A DNA stretch of 64,000 nucleotides from Vibrio brasiliensis LMG 20546 (GCF_000189255.1 NZ_AEVS01000102.1:1-64000), one strand, 5' to 3'; positions 18,188-28,600 are shown, numbered from the stretch's first letter. Numbers and translations: made by a program. The notes: generated by a model not told the origin, from the letters alone.

Positions 18188-19468
18188 ATGAAAATAGCAA
18201 TAATTGGCAGTGGTATTTCTGGGTTAACTTGTGGTTACTACTTGCATCGCTCACATGATGTCACCTTGTATGAAGCCAATGATTATATAGGTGGTCACAC
18301 CGCTACGGTGGATGTTGAACTGGAAGGCAAATCCTACGCCGTAGATACCGGCTTCATCGTATATAACGACAGAACCTATCCGAATTTTATGGCGCTCATG
18401 GAAGAAGTGGGCGTGGAGGGGGTAGCCAGCCAAATGAGCTTCAGCGTCAGAAATGATAGTAATGGCCTCGAATACAATGGCCACACTCTGACGACTCTGT
18501 TTGCGCAGAAGAGAAACTGGTTTAACCCTAAGTTCTACTCGTTTATTTTTGAGATCCTTCGTTTCAACCGCATGGTAAAAGAGTGCGCCAATGACGAGTT
18601 AAGTGACAGTGAAACATTAGGAGACTTTCTTACTGAACATAGCTTCAGTGATTTCTTTTGTGACAACTACATCTTACCAATGGGAGCGGCGATTTGGTCA
18701 TCTACGCTGGCAGATATGCGCGCTTTCCCATTACAGTTTTTTGCTCGTTTCTTCCTCAATCATGGTCTGCTGGATGTAACGAACAGACCACAGTGGTATG
18801 TCATTAAAGGCGGATCAAGAGAATACATTCCAGCTTTAACTCAAGGGTTTGCTGACCGAATTCGCCTCAATAGCCCGGTAGAGTCTGTCACTCGTGATCA
18901 GGTGGGTGTCACCGTGCGCTCTAACGGCCAGTCTGAACGTTTTGATCAGGTTATTTTTGCCTGCCACAGCGATCAGGCAAAACAACTACTGGGCGATATC
19001 AGCTCTACTGAAGAAGGGATTCTCGCCGATTTAGCTTATCAGGCTAACGAGGTAATTCTACATACAGATGATTCACTGCTACCGAAGCGAAAAGCGGCCT
19101 GGGCTTCTTGGAACTACTGGCTTGATGGTAGTCAGCAAGAGCAATCTAGGGCTCCGACACTCACATACAATATGAATATCCTACAGCATATTGAAGCGCC
19201 TCAAACGTTTTGCGTCTCTTTGAACAGCAGTGATCAGATTCAACACGACAAAATTCTTAAACGTTTTGTCTACCATCATCCTGTGTTTAATCGTCAGTCG
19301 ATCACAGCTCAGGGTCGACGTGAAGAGATAAACGGTATGTCTCGCACCTGGTTCTGCGGTGCCTACTGGTACAACGGCTTCCATGAGGACGGGGTACGAA
19401 GTGCACTCGATGTTGTGCGCGGAATTAAGTTACTCAATGACAACCTCCACTCACAGGGAGCAGCATAA
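18188..19468 (+). CDS. FAD-dependent amine oxidase-like / phytoene-desaturase-like oxidoreductase
   Basis: A 426-aa flavoprotein. The dinucleotide-binding motif IGSGISGL begins at residue 6, followed by the acidic strand end LYEANDYIGGHT, the GGHT arrangement seen in amine oxidases and desaturases. AVDTGFIVYNDRTYP and a C-terminal WFCGAYWYNGFHEDGVRSALD FAD-binding block complete the fold. Proteins of this subgroup sit beside cfa-like and DUF1365 genes in many proteobacteria. The likely substrate is a membrane lipid chain, which is inference. Its stop overlaps the next start (TAATG). Confidence 0.88.
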   Translation: MKIAIIGSGISGLTCGYYLHRSHDVTLYEANDYIGGHTATVDVELEGKSYAVDTGFIVYNDRTYPNFMALMEEVGVEGVASQMSFSVRNDSNGLEYNGHTLTTLFAQKRNWFNPKFYSFIFEILRFNRMVKECANDELSDSETLGDFLTEHSFSDFFCDNYILPMGAAIWSSTLADMRAFPLQFFARFFLNHGLLDVTNRPQWYVIKGGSREYIPALTQGFADRIRLNSPVESVTRDQVGVTVRSNGQSERFDQVIFACHSDQAKQLLGDISSTEEGILADLAYQANEVILHTDDSLLPKRKAAWASWNYWLDGSQQEQSRAPTLTYNMNILQHIEAPQTFCVSLNSSDQIQHDKILKRFVYHHPVFNRQSITAQGRREEINGMSRTWFCGAYWYNGFHEDGVRSALDVVRGIKLLNDNLHSQGAA

Positions 19469-20247
19469 TGAAGGTTAATCAACGCAGTCACTTACTGGTT
19501 GGTAATGTTAGGCACCGCCGGTTTACTCCGGTTGAGCATGCGTTGAACTATCATTTGTTTATGCCCTGTCTCGATTTGGATGAGATAGAGGCTTTGCAAA
19601 GAAAGGTATGGGGATTTGGTCAGAAATGGTGGCACTGGGCGAGATTTAAACGTGAAGACTACTTAGGTAGTGGGGACTTGAAACAAGCGGTGTTGGATAA
19701 AGTACACCAGATGTCCGGTCAAACCATTGAAGGAAGCGTGAAAGCAGTTATCCACCTTAGGTATTTCGGCATCTATTTCAGCCCGGTCAATTTCTATTAT
19801 ATCTACGATCAACAAGGCGAGTGGCGCTACTTGCTTGCAGAGGTGAGTAATACTCCGTGGAATGAGCGTCATTACTACTTACTTGATGCACAGGACGAGT
19901 CGACCTGGAAACACAACAAGGCATTTCACGTTTCACCTTTTAACCCGATTGAGCAGCAGTACCAATGGAAGATTAAGCCTCTTAACGAAAAATTGTCGGT
20001 GCACTTAGAGTGTCATCGGGAGCGGAAAGAATTTGATGCAACGATGAAAATGTCTAAACATCCCTTCAGCTCAAAAGTACTGCTTAAGCACCTGATCGTT
20101 ACGCCAGTCATGGCAGTAAAAGTAATGACAGGGATTTACTGGCATGCGCTAAAACTCTGGATTAAAGGCGCCCCGTTTTACTCTCATCCCAAGTACAAGC
20201 AAAGCGATGAGAGTTCCGCGACTCAGAGTGCAGAACTAAAAAAATAA
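19468..20247 (+). CDS. DUF1365 family protein
   Basis: A 259-aa protein of the DUF1365 family, recognised by GNVRHRRFTPVEHALNYHLF near the N-terminus, RYFGIYFSPVNFYYIYD in the middle, and EVSNTPWNERHYYLL. Many conserved His, Tyr and Trp residues suggest an enzyme or lipid/cofactor binding site, but no activity is established. A hydrophobic segment near 205-225 may associate with membrane. It is fixed in the order oxidoreductase-DUF1365-methyltransferase across species, as I recall. Confidence 0.88.
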   Translation: MKVNQRSHLLVGNVRHRRFTPVEHALNYHLFMPCLDLDEIEALQRKVWGFGQKWWHWARFKREDYLGSGDLKQAVLDKVHQMSGQTIEGSVKAVIHLRYFGIYFSPVNFYYIYDQQGEWRYLLAEVSNTPWNERHYYLLDAQDESTWKHNKAFHVSPFNPIEQQYQWKIKPLNEKLSVHLECHRERKEFDATMKMSKHPFSSKVLLKHLIVTPVMAVKVMTGIYWHALKLWIKGAPFYSHPKYKQSDESSATQSAELKK

Positions 20248-20262
20248 CAAGGAACTGATGAC

Positions 20263-21510
20263 ATGATTAACTCACAGACGCTGACTTTACCTGTTCAGTT
20301 GACCTCAGTGCAAAAGACAGCGAGAAACATTGCCTTTACGTGTTTATACAAGCTTCAAGTCGGTTCCCTGACCGTGATTGAATCGTTTGGTGAACAGTCA
20401 TCTCAGAGAGTGAGAGAGCAGTTTGGTCAGCCAAAGGACGGCCAGCCGAGTGCAATAATTGAAGTCAAAAACCCAGCCTTCTATTCGCGCTTGCTTAAAG
20501 GTGGTTCGATTGCCGCCGGAGAAGCTTATATGGACGGCTGGTGGGATAGCCCAGACCTGACTCAATTAATGGAGTTGATGGCACTAAACCTGTCGGCGTT
20601 GGATTCAATTGAAAGTCGTTCAAGTCTGCTGTCCAAGCTTGCATATCAGGTCAGCCACTGGTTAAACCGTAACACAGTAACTAACTCAGCGAAGAATATT
20701 GAAGCTCACTACGATCTGAGCAACGATCTGTATCAGACCTTCCTGGATGAACGAATGCTCTACTCTTCTGCTGTATTTACAGAGCAAGGCCAGTCACTAG
20801 AGCAGGGCCAGATAAACAAAATGGAACGCTTATGCCAGCAGCTTAAACTTAGCTCTAGTGACCATGTGATAGAGATTGGTACAGGCTGGGGCTCAATGGC
20901 TATTTACATGGCAGAGACATATGGTTGCCACGTAACTACGACGACTATCTCTGAGCAACAGTTTCAATACGCCAAGCAAGCAATAGAGCAGCGAGGCCTT
21001 AGCGAAAAGATTACCTTACTCAAGCAGGACTATCGATTGCTCGAAGGCGAGTATGACAAGCTTGTCTCAATAGAAATGATCGAAGCTGTTGGTAAGCAGT
21101 TTCTGACATCTTACATTCAAAAGTGTCAATCGTTGCTAAAATCCGGTGGTTTGATGGCGATCCAGGCGATCACCATCGCAGATCAACGTTACGATTACTA
21201 CAGTAATAACGTTGATTTCATCCAGAAGTACATCTTCCCGGGTGGGTTTCTGCCCTCTATCACTGCGTTGACTCAAGCGACGACCAAACACAGTGATTTG
21301 GTTCTGCGGGATCTGTTCGATATTGGTCAGGATTACGCCCAGACACTCAAACTATGGTATTTACGCTTTAACAACGGGCAGGAAAAGGTTAGTCAACTGG
21401 GATTCGATGAGCGTTTTATCAGAATGTGGAATTACTATTTCTGCTACTGCGAAGGTGGTTTCCGTGCCAAATCGATTAGCACAGTTCACATGACCTTCCA
21501 GCGTCCTTAA
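20263..21510 (+). CDS. Cyclopropane-fatty-acid-synthase-like SAM methyltransferase (UfaM-like)
   Basis: A 415-aa member of the Mycolic_acid/CFA synthase family. The N-terminal lipid-binding domain precedes the SAM motif EIGTGWGSMAIYMA at about residues 204-217; YDLSNDLYQTFLDERMLYS, E274 in SIEMIEAVG, and the C-terminal CEGGFRAKSI follow. Residues that hold bicarbonate in E. coli Cfa differ: the YSC motif (C139) is YSS, FEHVG is IEAVG, and H266 is Q301. The equivalent of E239 is kept as E274. This argues against simple cyclopropanation and for methyl transfer to an unsaturated chain, as in the furan fatty acid methylase UfaM. The specific assignment is inference. Confidence 0.85.
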   Translation: MINSQTLTLPVQLTSVQKTARNIAFTCLYKLQVGSLTVIESFGEQSSQRVREQFGQPKDGQPSAIIEVKNPAFYSRLLKGGSIAAGEAYMDGWWDSPDLTQLMELMALNLSALDSIESRSSLLSKLAYQVSHWLNRNTVTNSAKNIEAHYDLSNDLYQTFLDERMLYSSAVFTEQGQSLEQGQINKMERLCQQLKLSSSDHVIEIGTGWGSMAIYMAETYGCHVTTTTISEQQFQYAKQAIEQRGLSEKITLLKQDYRLLEGEYDKLVSIEMIEAVGKQFLTSYIQKCQSLLKSGGLMAIQAITIADQRYDYYSNNVDFIQKYIFPGGFLPSITALTQATTKHSDLVLRDLFDIGQDYAQTLKLWYLRFNNGQEKVSQLGFDERFIRMWNYYFCYCEGGFRAKSISTVHMTFQRP

Positions 21511-21527
21511 TTATTGAAGAGAGCCGG

Positions 21528-22058
21528 ATGATGAAACGATTACTTATTATCTCGAGTTGGTTTCAGATAATCTGGTTCCTTGCCGTTGTTGGACAATATT
21601 CATGGCAGTGGCTGACACTGGCTTTAGCTGTCATGACTTTTGTCGCCACTGCTTTTGCAACCAAAGTGCCATGGTTCAAAGTACTGCTGATTTTCGCAAT
21701 AGGTGTCAGTGTAGATTGGTTAAATATGTCACTAGGCGTACTTCAATTTGAACACGGATCGTTTCCTGTCTGGCTTTTCTCCTTGTGGCTGATTTTTATC
21801 TGGTATAGCTATTTTTTGTATCCGTTACTGAGCCAATACCCAATTTCGCTCGTATCTATGGTAGGTGGAGTTGGTGGCGCGCTCAGCTATATCGCAGGAG
21901 AGAAACTTGGTGCGGTGACCTTTGGGTTACCCCTTATTACTACCTGCGGCATTTTGCTGATTGAGTGGACCATTCTAATCGCATTGATTATTAGGGTATA
22001 TGGATATGAAACTCATCATGGTAATAATAAGTTGCCTACTAGTGACAGGGAATGTTAA
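21528..22058 (+). CDS. DUF2878 integral membrane protein
   Basis: A 176-aa very hydrophobic protein with about five to six TM helices (for example WFQIIWFLAVVGQYSWQWLTL, LLIFAIGVSVDWLNMSLGV and LPLITTCGILLIEWTILIALII). It belongs to the DUF2878 family, always found in this cluster type as far as I know. The ATG pair at 21528 follows GAGAG. Its last 53 nt overlap the next gene in a different frame. Function unknown; a membrane scaffold or lipid carrier is possible. Confidence 0.82.
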   Translation: MMKRLLIISSWFQIIWFLAVVGQYSWQWLTLALAVMTFVATAFATKVPWFKVLLIFAIGVSVDWLNMSLGVLQFEHGSFPVWLFSLWLIFIWYSYFLYPLLSQYPISLVSMVGGVGGALSYIAGEKLGAVTFGLPLITTCGILLIEWTILIALIIRVYGYETHHGNNKLPTSDREC

Positions 22059-22554
22059 TGCATCTGAGGCAGCCGCAAAAAGTGACCAAGAGTGGCGTTC
22101 CTGGTCGAGGGTGGGGCAGGCACAGCTCACCATGTTCTTTTTTGATATTTACTACTCTCAGTTGCTTACACCTAGTGGCTCTTATCAACTCGAATCAGAT
22201 ATAACGCCACACCCCCTGGCACTTTCCATCACTTATCAGCGTGATATTTCTCAACAGCAGCTGGTGGATGCGACTTTGGAACAGTGGCAGAAACTCGGTT
22301 ATCAATCGGCCGAGACAGAGCAATGGGTCACTCACATAGAGAATATCTTCCCCAATATTAAGCAGGGGAACAACCTTACCTATGTCACTGACGGTAAGCA
22401 GGGTCAGTTCTATTTCTCAGAGCCTCAGTTAAATCACAAACTCATTGGTGTCATCGAAGACGAAACCCTCAATGATGCGTTTCTGGCGATATGGTTATCA
22501 CCGCAAACCGAATATCCTCGCTTGAGAGAGAGCCTGATCGGGAGCAAACAATGA
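22006..22554 (+). CDS. Chalcone isomerase-like periplasmic protein
   Basis: A 182-aa protein of the bacterial chalcone-isomerase-fold family (Chalcone_3 type). ATG 22006 is preferred over 22000 because AGGG stands at a normal distance. A short signal peptide (MKLIMVIISCLLVTGNVNA) is followed by RVGQAQLTMFFFDIYYSQLL, the family-typical strand and helix. In plants and algae this fold includes both flavonoid isomerases and fatty-acid-binding proteins, so lipid binding in the periplasm is plausible here; this is inference. It starts inside the DUF2878 gene and overlaps the following lipoprotein gene (ATGA). Confidence 0.8.
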   Translation: MKLIMVIISCLLVTGNVNASEAAAKSDQEWRSWSRVGQAQLTMFFFDIYYSQLLTPSGSYQLESDITPHPLALSITYQRDISQQQLVDATLEQWQKLGYQSAETEQWVTHIENIFPNIKQGNNLTYVTDGKQGQFYFSEPQLNHKLIGVIEDETLNDAFLAIWLSPQTEYPRLRESLIGSKQ

Positions 22555-23081
22555 TAAAACGTCTCAAGTTATTACTACTTTCAGCTTTTTCCGTGCTGCT
22601 ATTTGGTTGCGCTACCGATATCGAGGATTACCAAGGTACCGAACCTCAGTTTGATCTGTTTGAATACTTTCAGGGTAAGTCAATGGCATGGGGAATGGTG
22701 CAAGACTATACCAACAGGCAGACCCGACGGTTTGAAGTGGAAATTGTTGGCAGTGTAGAAGGGAACGTGCTTACTCTGGTTGAAGATTTTGTGTTTGATG
22801 ATGGTGAAACGTCACAACGGATATGGACGATAGAACGACTCGGTAGCGGGCAGTATCAAGGCAGTGCCGACGATATTATAGGTGTCGCAACGGGTCGAGA
22901 AGTTGGAAACGCACTGCAATGGCAATACGACTTTGAACTCCAGATGGATGATTCAACGATTGTGGTTGCCTTTGATGACTGGCTCTACCGTCAGGATGAC
23001 AAACACGTTTTCAATCTTACTAAGATCAAGAAGTTTGGTATCGAGGTAGGGCGGATTACTTTGTTCTTTCAGAAGCTTTAG
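22551..23081 (+). CDS. DUF3833 lipoprotein
   Basis: A 176-aa lipoprotein. ATG 22551 overlaps the upstream stop as ATGA and opens a lipoprotein signal peptide with lipobox LLFG-C20. The residue after Cys is Ala, so outer-membrane sorting is expected. The mature part is beta-rich and lipocalin-like in pattern (FEYFQGKSMAWGMVQDYTNR and WQYDFELQMDD), matching DUF3833. A lipid- or pigment-binding role would suit the operon but is unproven. Last gene of the operon; no strong rightward terminator follows. Confidence 0.82.
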   Translation: MIKRLKLLLLSAFSVLLFGCATDIEDYQGTEPQFDLFEYFQGKSMAWGMVQDYTNRQTRRFEVEIVGSVEGNVLTLVEDFVFDDGETSQRIWTIERLGSGQYQGSADDIIGVATGREVGNALQWQYDFELQMDDSTIVVAFDDWLYRQDDKHVFNLTKIKKFGIEVGRITLFFQKL

Positions 23082-23097
23082 ATAGAACGCTTTGCTC

Positions 23098-23109
23098 CGA
23101 GAAGCGAGA
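23098..23109. repeat. Single copy of the CGAGAAG element
   Basis: CGAGAAGCGAGA occurs between the DUF3833 and purB genes inside a GC-rich stretch with short inverted segments. It is one unit and a partial unit of the same heptamer as the array at 1-100, seen on the opposite strand, which supports a dispersed intergenic element as its source. Confidence 0.5.
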
Positions 23110-23171
23110 CCGGACTTCGTCCTTCGAGAAAACTGGATTTGTCCCTAAAGAGAGATAATAATCCAGCTCTC

Positions 23172-23208
23172 CAAAACAAAAAAGGGTTGACGCCTTAACG
23201 CCAACCCT
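23172..23208 (-). terminator. Intrinsic terminator of purB
   Basis: On the minus strand the stem AGGGTTGGCG/CGTCAACCCT (one mismatch) at 23183-23208 is followed by TTTTTTG. It lies 22 nt after the purB stop and also separates it from the convergent DUF3833 gene. Confidence 0.85.
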
Positions 23209-23230
23209 CACACTATTCGACTCTCGACTC

Positions 23231-24690
<1,460 letters not shown>

Positions 24691-24702
24691 GAGGTTTGTT
24701 TT

Positions 24703-24738
24703 GGTATAAAGAAACAGCTCGCGCAAGGGCGCGAGCTG
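24703..24738 (-). terminator. Intrinsic terminator of mnmA-hflD
   Basis: A 10-bp perfect GC-rich stem CAGCTCGCGC/GCGCGAGCTG with a 4-nt loop at 24715-24738. On the minus strand it is followed by TTTCTTT. It lies just after hflD and before the purB promoter, so purB is not simply read through. Confidence 0.8.
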
Positions 24739-24746
24739 GAATTAAA

Positions 24747-25367
24747 TTATGCCATTCTGGCGAGTAAGATTTGCGCTTGCTCGACCATCTTTTTACGTCC
24801 GAAGATAAGGTGACGGCGTTTACCACCTACCTGACGCCACAGTACCGCGCTACGAATACCTGATAGTAGCAGAGCACGGACTTTATGCTGGTTTGAAGTC
24901 TGTTGTAGAACTGATGGAGTACCCGTTACCTGAATACGTGGCCCTACAGGGCTGATAACGTCTAGGTAGACGCTAGCAAGGTTACTCAGCATTTGTTCGT
25001 CAAGAAGTTCGAAGTGGTCTAGCTGACGTTCAAGCATTTGAATGCGGTCACCTAGCTGAGACATAGCATCATTGCGTGATTGCAGTTTACGTTCCAGAGC
25101 CATCAGGCTGATGATGTAACGGGTAATCTCACTGCCAGCAGGCGTGCTATCGATACCCTTAACCAGACATTCGAGGCCTAACTTCAAATCGACTTCGCGG
25201 CCATAAACACCAACCGTATTACTTGGGTTAGTGTTTAGGATCGCTTTTAAAGAAGTTTCAAACGCGTCAGAGTCACAGTGACCGTTTTTAGCGACTTGTT
25301 GAACCAAGGCCACTGCTTGGCAAATTCCAGCAAATGCAATAGTGCGGTCGTAAAGTGTGTTAGCCAC
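24747..25367 (-). CDS. hflD: High frequency lysogenization protein HflD
   Basis: A 206-aa, mostly helical, membrane-associated protein; E. coli HflD binds lambda CII and affects lysogenization. The family pattern [29 protein letters not shown] and [21 protein letters not shown] at the C-terminus is clear. It starts with GTG at 25367. It lies 30 nt behind mnmA in the same order as E. coli mnmA-hflD-purB. Its cellular role without lambda is unclear. Confidence 0.93.
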   Translation of the reverse strand: MANTLYDRTIAFAGICQAVALVQQVAKNGHCDSDAFETSLKAILNTNPSNTVGVYGREVDLKLGLECLVKGIDSTPAGSEITRYIISLMALERKLQSRNDAMSQLGDRIQMLERQLDHFELLDEQMLSNLASVYLDVISPVGPRIQVTGTPSVLQQTSNQHKVRALLLSGIRSAVLWRQVGGKRRHLIFGRKKMVEQAQILLARMA

Positions 25368-25397
25368 GTAATTCTACTCCATATAGTTACGATTAAA

Positions 25398-26534
25398 TTA
25401 AATACGCTCTTCGATGATACCGCCACCAAGGCAGACTTCATCTTTATAGAAAACAGCAGATTGTCCAGGCGTAACAGCGACTTGCGGTTCGTCAAAGATC
25501 ACTTTGATGTTCTCATCATCAATAGGGATGATAGTACATGGGATATCTGTTTGACGGTAGCGAGTTTTTACAGTGCATTGTAACGGTTCTTTAATCGCCG
25601 CTCGATCAACCCAGTGAAGTTGGGAGGCAATCAGCCCCTGAGACTTAAGCATTGGGTGATCTTTACCCTGTACTGCAATCAGTACATTGCGCTTAAGGTC
25701 TTTGTCACCAACGAACCATGGGTCTTCGTTACCGCCACCGCCTTTTTGACCACCAATGTGAAGGCCTTTACGTTGGCCAAGGGTGTGGTACATAAGACCA
25801 TTGTGTTTACCGATCACTTTACCTTCAGGTGTTTCGATATCACCAGGTTGAGCCGGCAGGTAACGTCCTAAGAAGTCAGTAAATTTGCGTTCGCCGATAA
25901 AACAGATACCAGTAGAATCTTTTTTCTTCGCGGTGATCAGATCTTGTTCTTCTGCGATACGACGTACTTCTGGTTTCTCCAGCTCACCAACAGGGAACAG
26001 ACTACGCGCCACCTGATCACTGCTCAGAGTGTACAGGAAGTAACTTTGGTCTTTGTTTCCGTCAAGGCCACGCAGCATTTTTGGTTTCTCACCAGCCGCC
26101 AGTTCTTCAGCGGTTGGGAATGTACGGCGAACATAGTGACCCATCGCAATGTAGTCTGCGTCGAGTACTTCGTCAGCGAACTCTAAGAATGCTTTGAATT
26201 TGATCTCTTTGTTGCACAGAATATCAGGGTTAGGCGTACGGCCAGCTTTGTATTCAGCCAGGAAGTACTCAAATACGTTATCCCAGTACTCTGCAGCAAA
26301 GTTAATGGTATGTAGATGGATGCCTAGCTTGTCACATACCGCTTGTGCATCTGCAAGGTCTTCCGCTGCTGTACAGTACTCTTCATTATCATCTTCTTCC
26401 CAGTTCTTCATGAACAGGCCTTCAACCTGGTAGCCCTGCTGCTTGAGAAGGTAAGCCGAAACGGATGAATCAACGCCACCGGACATGCCAACGATGACTT
26501 TCTTTTGACTGTTATCAGTACAGTTGTCAGACAT
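25398..26534 (-). CDS. mnmA: tRNA-specific 2-thiouridylase MnmA
   Basis: Transfers sulfur to U34 of tRNA-Lys, -Glu and -Gln. The 378-aa protein has the PP-loop [15 protein letters not shown] near the N-terminus, the catalytic Cys pair in [11 protein letters not shown] and [12 protein letters not shown], and the C-terminal beta-barrel domain. Upstream gene of the mnmA-hflD transcript and divergent from the small gene at 26730. Confidence 0.96.
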   Translation of the reverse strand: MSDNCTDNSQKKVIVGMSGGVDSSVSAYLLKQQGYQVEGLFMKNWEEDDNEEYCTAAEDLADAQAVCDKLGIHLHTINFAAEYWDNVFEYFLAEYKAGRTPNPDILCNKEIKFKAFLEFADEVLDADYIAMGHYVRRTFPTAEELAAGEKPKMLRGLDGNKDQSYFLYTLSSDQVARSLFPVGELEKPEVRRIAEEQDLITAKKKDSTGICFIGERKFTDFLGRYLPAQPGDIETPEGKVIGKHNGLMYHTLGQRKGLHIGGQKGGGGNEDPWFVGDKDLKRNVLIAVQGKDHPMLKSQGLIASQLHWVDRAAIKEPLQCTVKTRYRQTDIPCTIIPIDDENIKVIFDEPQVAVTPGQSAVFYKDEVCLGGGIIEERI

Positions 26535-26729
26535 TACTAAACACCACTTAAATTAACTGGAGGCAGATTTTATCAGAAAGCACAGCAAGGGGACAGATCC
26601 GAGATCGAACTCACACTTCGATTTTGACCAAATAACCCGCATTCGCTGAATCAAATCTACGAATAATTGAGTATAGAAACCCTATATGTGGCATAGTTGC
26701 GGAAATTCAAGAGATACAGAGCAATTGAA

Positions 26730-26999
26730 ATGAGCGAACAGAACCAAATCATTGAAGAACAACAGTTGATTGAAGTGATTGAGAACCAACTTGAAGATGG
26801 CAATCCAATCAAAGCAAAAGAGACCCTGATGCGTCTTATGATGACAGGTACGCCTCGCGAAGAAGCGATCGCAATGATGGCATGTGCAGTGGCGATCGAA
26901 ATCTTCGACGTAATGAAAAATGACAGTGAGTTTGATCTCAAGCGCTATTCTGAAAACTTAGACCGTCTACCTGATCTGAGCTTTATGGAAGGCGAGTAA
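26730..26999 (+). CDS. Small conserved acidic protein, 89 aa
   Basis: Starts MSEQNQIIEEQQLIEVIENQ and is all-helical and acidic. The segment PIKAKETLMRLMMTGTPREEAIAMMACAVAIEIFDVMK followed by FDLKRYSENLDRLPDL resembles the helical pattern of DUF1841-type proteins, but the match is only by eye. ATG 26730 is favoured over upstream codons because it follows a GAAA stretch and gives a natural Ser-Glu start. It is divergent from mnmA and 248 bp before gsk. Function unknown. Confidence 0.75.
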   Translation: MSEQNQIIEEQQLIEVIENQLEDGNPIKAKETLMRLMMTGTPREEAIAMMACAVAIEIFDVMKNDSEFDLKRYSENLDRLPDLSFMEGE

Positions 27000-27139
27000 T
27001 CCCAGCGGCTTGTTGCAGTCAGATTTCAGAATTCCGGTCTGGCTGCGTTGGCATGCGTAATATGCTTTCAGCACCTGCAAAGTTATAAAATTCCTCCTCT
27101 TATTTACTACTCCCTGATTCGGCAATGATTTAATTATCG

Positions 27140-27159
27140 GTGCAAACGTTTGCTATAAT
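27140..27159 (+). promoter_or_regulatory. gsk -10 box with overlapping PurR operator
   Basis: A perfect TATAAT lies at 27154-27159, and a PurR-like site with core GCAAACGTTTGC lies at 27142-27153 directly against it (16-mer at 27140-27155). A repressor bound there would block the promoter spacer. No strong -35 is visible. The same core occurs before purB. Confidence 0.75.
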
Positions 27160-27247
27160 TCCTCTAGTTGCCGCGCTAAAGAGGGCAAGGTAGAATCCGG
27201 CATCCTTTCATCCCTTATTCAGAATCCTTTACGGCAGAAAAACAGTT

Positions 27248-28552
27248 ATGAAATTTCCTGGTCAACGTAAATCGAAGCATTACTTTCCTGTTCACGCTCG
27301 CGATCCTCTTGTGACTCAATCGCAAGAGAGCAAAAAAATGTCGCGCACGCATATTATTGGTATTGATCAAACCTTGGTTGATATCGAAGCGAAAGTAAGT
27401 AGCGAGTTGATTGATAAATATAAATTGAGTAAGGGACACTCACTAGTCATTGATGATGAAACAGCTGAAGCTCTTTATAACGAGCTGAAAGATTGTCAGC
27501 TTATTACTAACGAATATGCTGGTGGCACTATCGGAAATACGCTTCACAACTATTCAGTCTTAGCTGATGACCGTTCAACACTGCTTGGTGTTATGAGCCA
27601 GGATATTAAAATTGGTAGCTATGGTTACCGTTATTTGTGTAATACGTCTAGCCGTATGGATCTTAACTATCTGCAAGGTGTTGATGGTGCAATTGGTCGC
27701 TGTTTTGCACTTATTACTGAAGATGGTGAACGTACTTTTGCAATTAGTGAAGGTCAGATGAACCAACTTCATCCTGATAGTATTCCAGAAAAAATCTTTA
27801 AAAATGCTTCGGCTCTTGTACTAACTGCTTATTTAGTTCGTTGTAAAGCAGGCGACCCAATGCCTGAAGCAACAATGAAGGCGATTGAGTACGCTAAAAA
27901 ATATGATGTTCCTGTTGTATTAACTCTGGGAACTAAATTCGTTATTCAAGATGACCCTCAATTCTGGCAGGAATTCCTACGTGATCACGTAAGTGTTGTG
28001 GCAATGAATGAAGACGAAGCGGAAGCATTAACTGGTGAGTCGGATCCACTGGCTGCATCAGACAAAACTCTTGAATGGGTTGATTTGGTATTATGCACTG
28101 CTGGCCCTGTTGGTTTATTTATGGCGGGTTACACAGAAGAGTCAGCTAAGCGTGAAACCTCTCTACCATTGTTGCCGGGTAGTATTGCAGAATTTAACCG
28201 TTACGAGTTTAGCCGACCTGCTTCTAAAGCATTATGCGAGAACCCAATTAAAGTTTATTCACATATTTCTCCATATATGGGTGGTCCGGAAAAGATCAAA
28301 AATACTAATGGTGCAGGGGATGCGGCACTATCTGCTCTGCTGCATGATATGGCAGCAAACAAATACCATAAAGAGAACGTGCCTAACTCGAGCAAGCATG
28401 CATACTCTTATTTGACTTACTCTTCGTTCTCACAAGTTTGTAAGTATTCGAACCGTGCAAGTTATGAAGTTCTGGTTCAGCATTCACCTCGTTTGTCACG
28501 TGGTCTGCCAGAACGTGAAGATAGCTTAGAAGAAGCGTATTGGGAGCGTTAA
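27248..28552 (+). CDS. gsk: Inosine-guanosine kinase
   Basis: PfkB/ribokinase-family nucleoside kinase of 434 aa, the same length as E. coli Gsk, that salvages inosine and guanosine to IMP and GMP. Visible motifs are the N-terminal NEYAGGTIGNTLHN substrate loop and NTNGAGDAALSALLHD, with the catalytic Asp of the anion hole. Starts with ATG at 27248. It forms a single-gene unit with a PurR box in its promoter and tandem terminators after it. Confidence 0.95.
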   Translation: MKFPGQRKSKHYFPVHARDPLVTQSQESKKMSRTHIIGIDQTLVDIEAKVSSELIDKYKLSKGHSLVIDDETAEALYNELKDCQLITNEYAGGTIGNTLHNYSVLADDRSTLLGVMSQDIKIGSYGYRYLCNTSSRMDLNYLQGVDGAIGRCFALITEDGERTFAISEGQMNQLHPDSIPEKIFKNASALVLTAYLVRCKAGDPMPEATMKAIEYAKKYDVPVVLTLGTKFVIQDDPQFWQEFLRDHVSVVAMNEDEAEALTGESDPLAASDKTLEWVDLVLCTAGPVGLFMAGYTEESAKRETSLPLLPGSIAEFNRYEFSRPASKALCENPIKVYSHISPYMGGPEKIKNTNGAGDAALSALLHDMAANKYHKENVPNSSKHAYSYLTYSSFSQVCKYSNRASYEVLVQHSPRLSRGLPEREDSLEEAYWER

Positions 28553-28566
28553 TCTGCTAATAAAAT

Positions 28567-28590
28567 AAAACCTCACTGAGGTGAGGTTTT
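28567..28590 (+). terminator. First terminator after gsk
   Basis: Perfect 10-bp stem AAAACCTCAC/GTGAGGTTTT with loop TGAG, starting 14 nt after the gsk stop. The T-run is the stem's own TTTT. Confidence 0.8.
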
Positions 28591-28600
28591 GTAGATATAT

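Noticed and set aside
28035-28415. 126-codon frame inside gsk
   Set aside because: A shadow frame of gsk, with no ribosome site and no recognisable domain.
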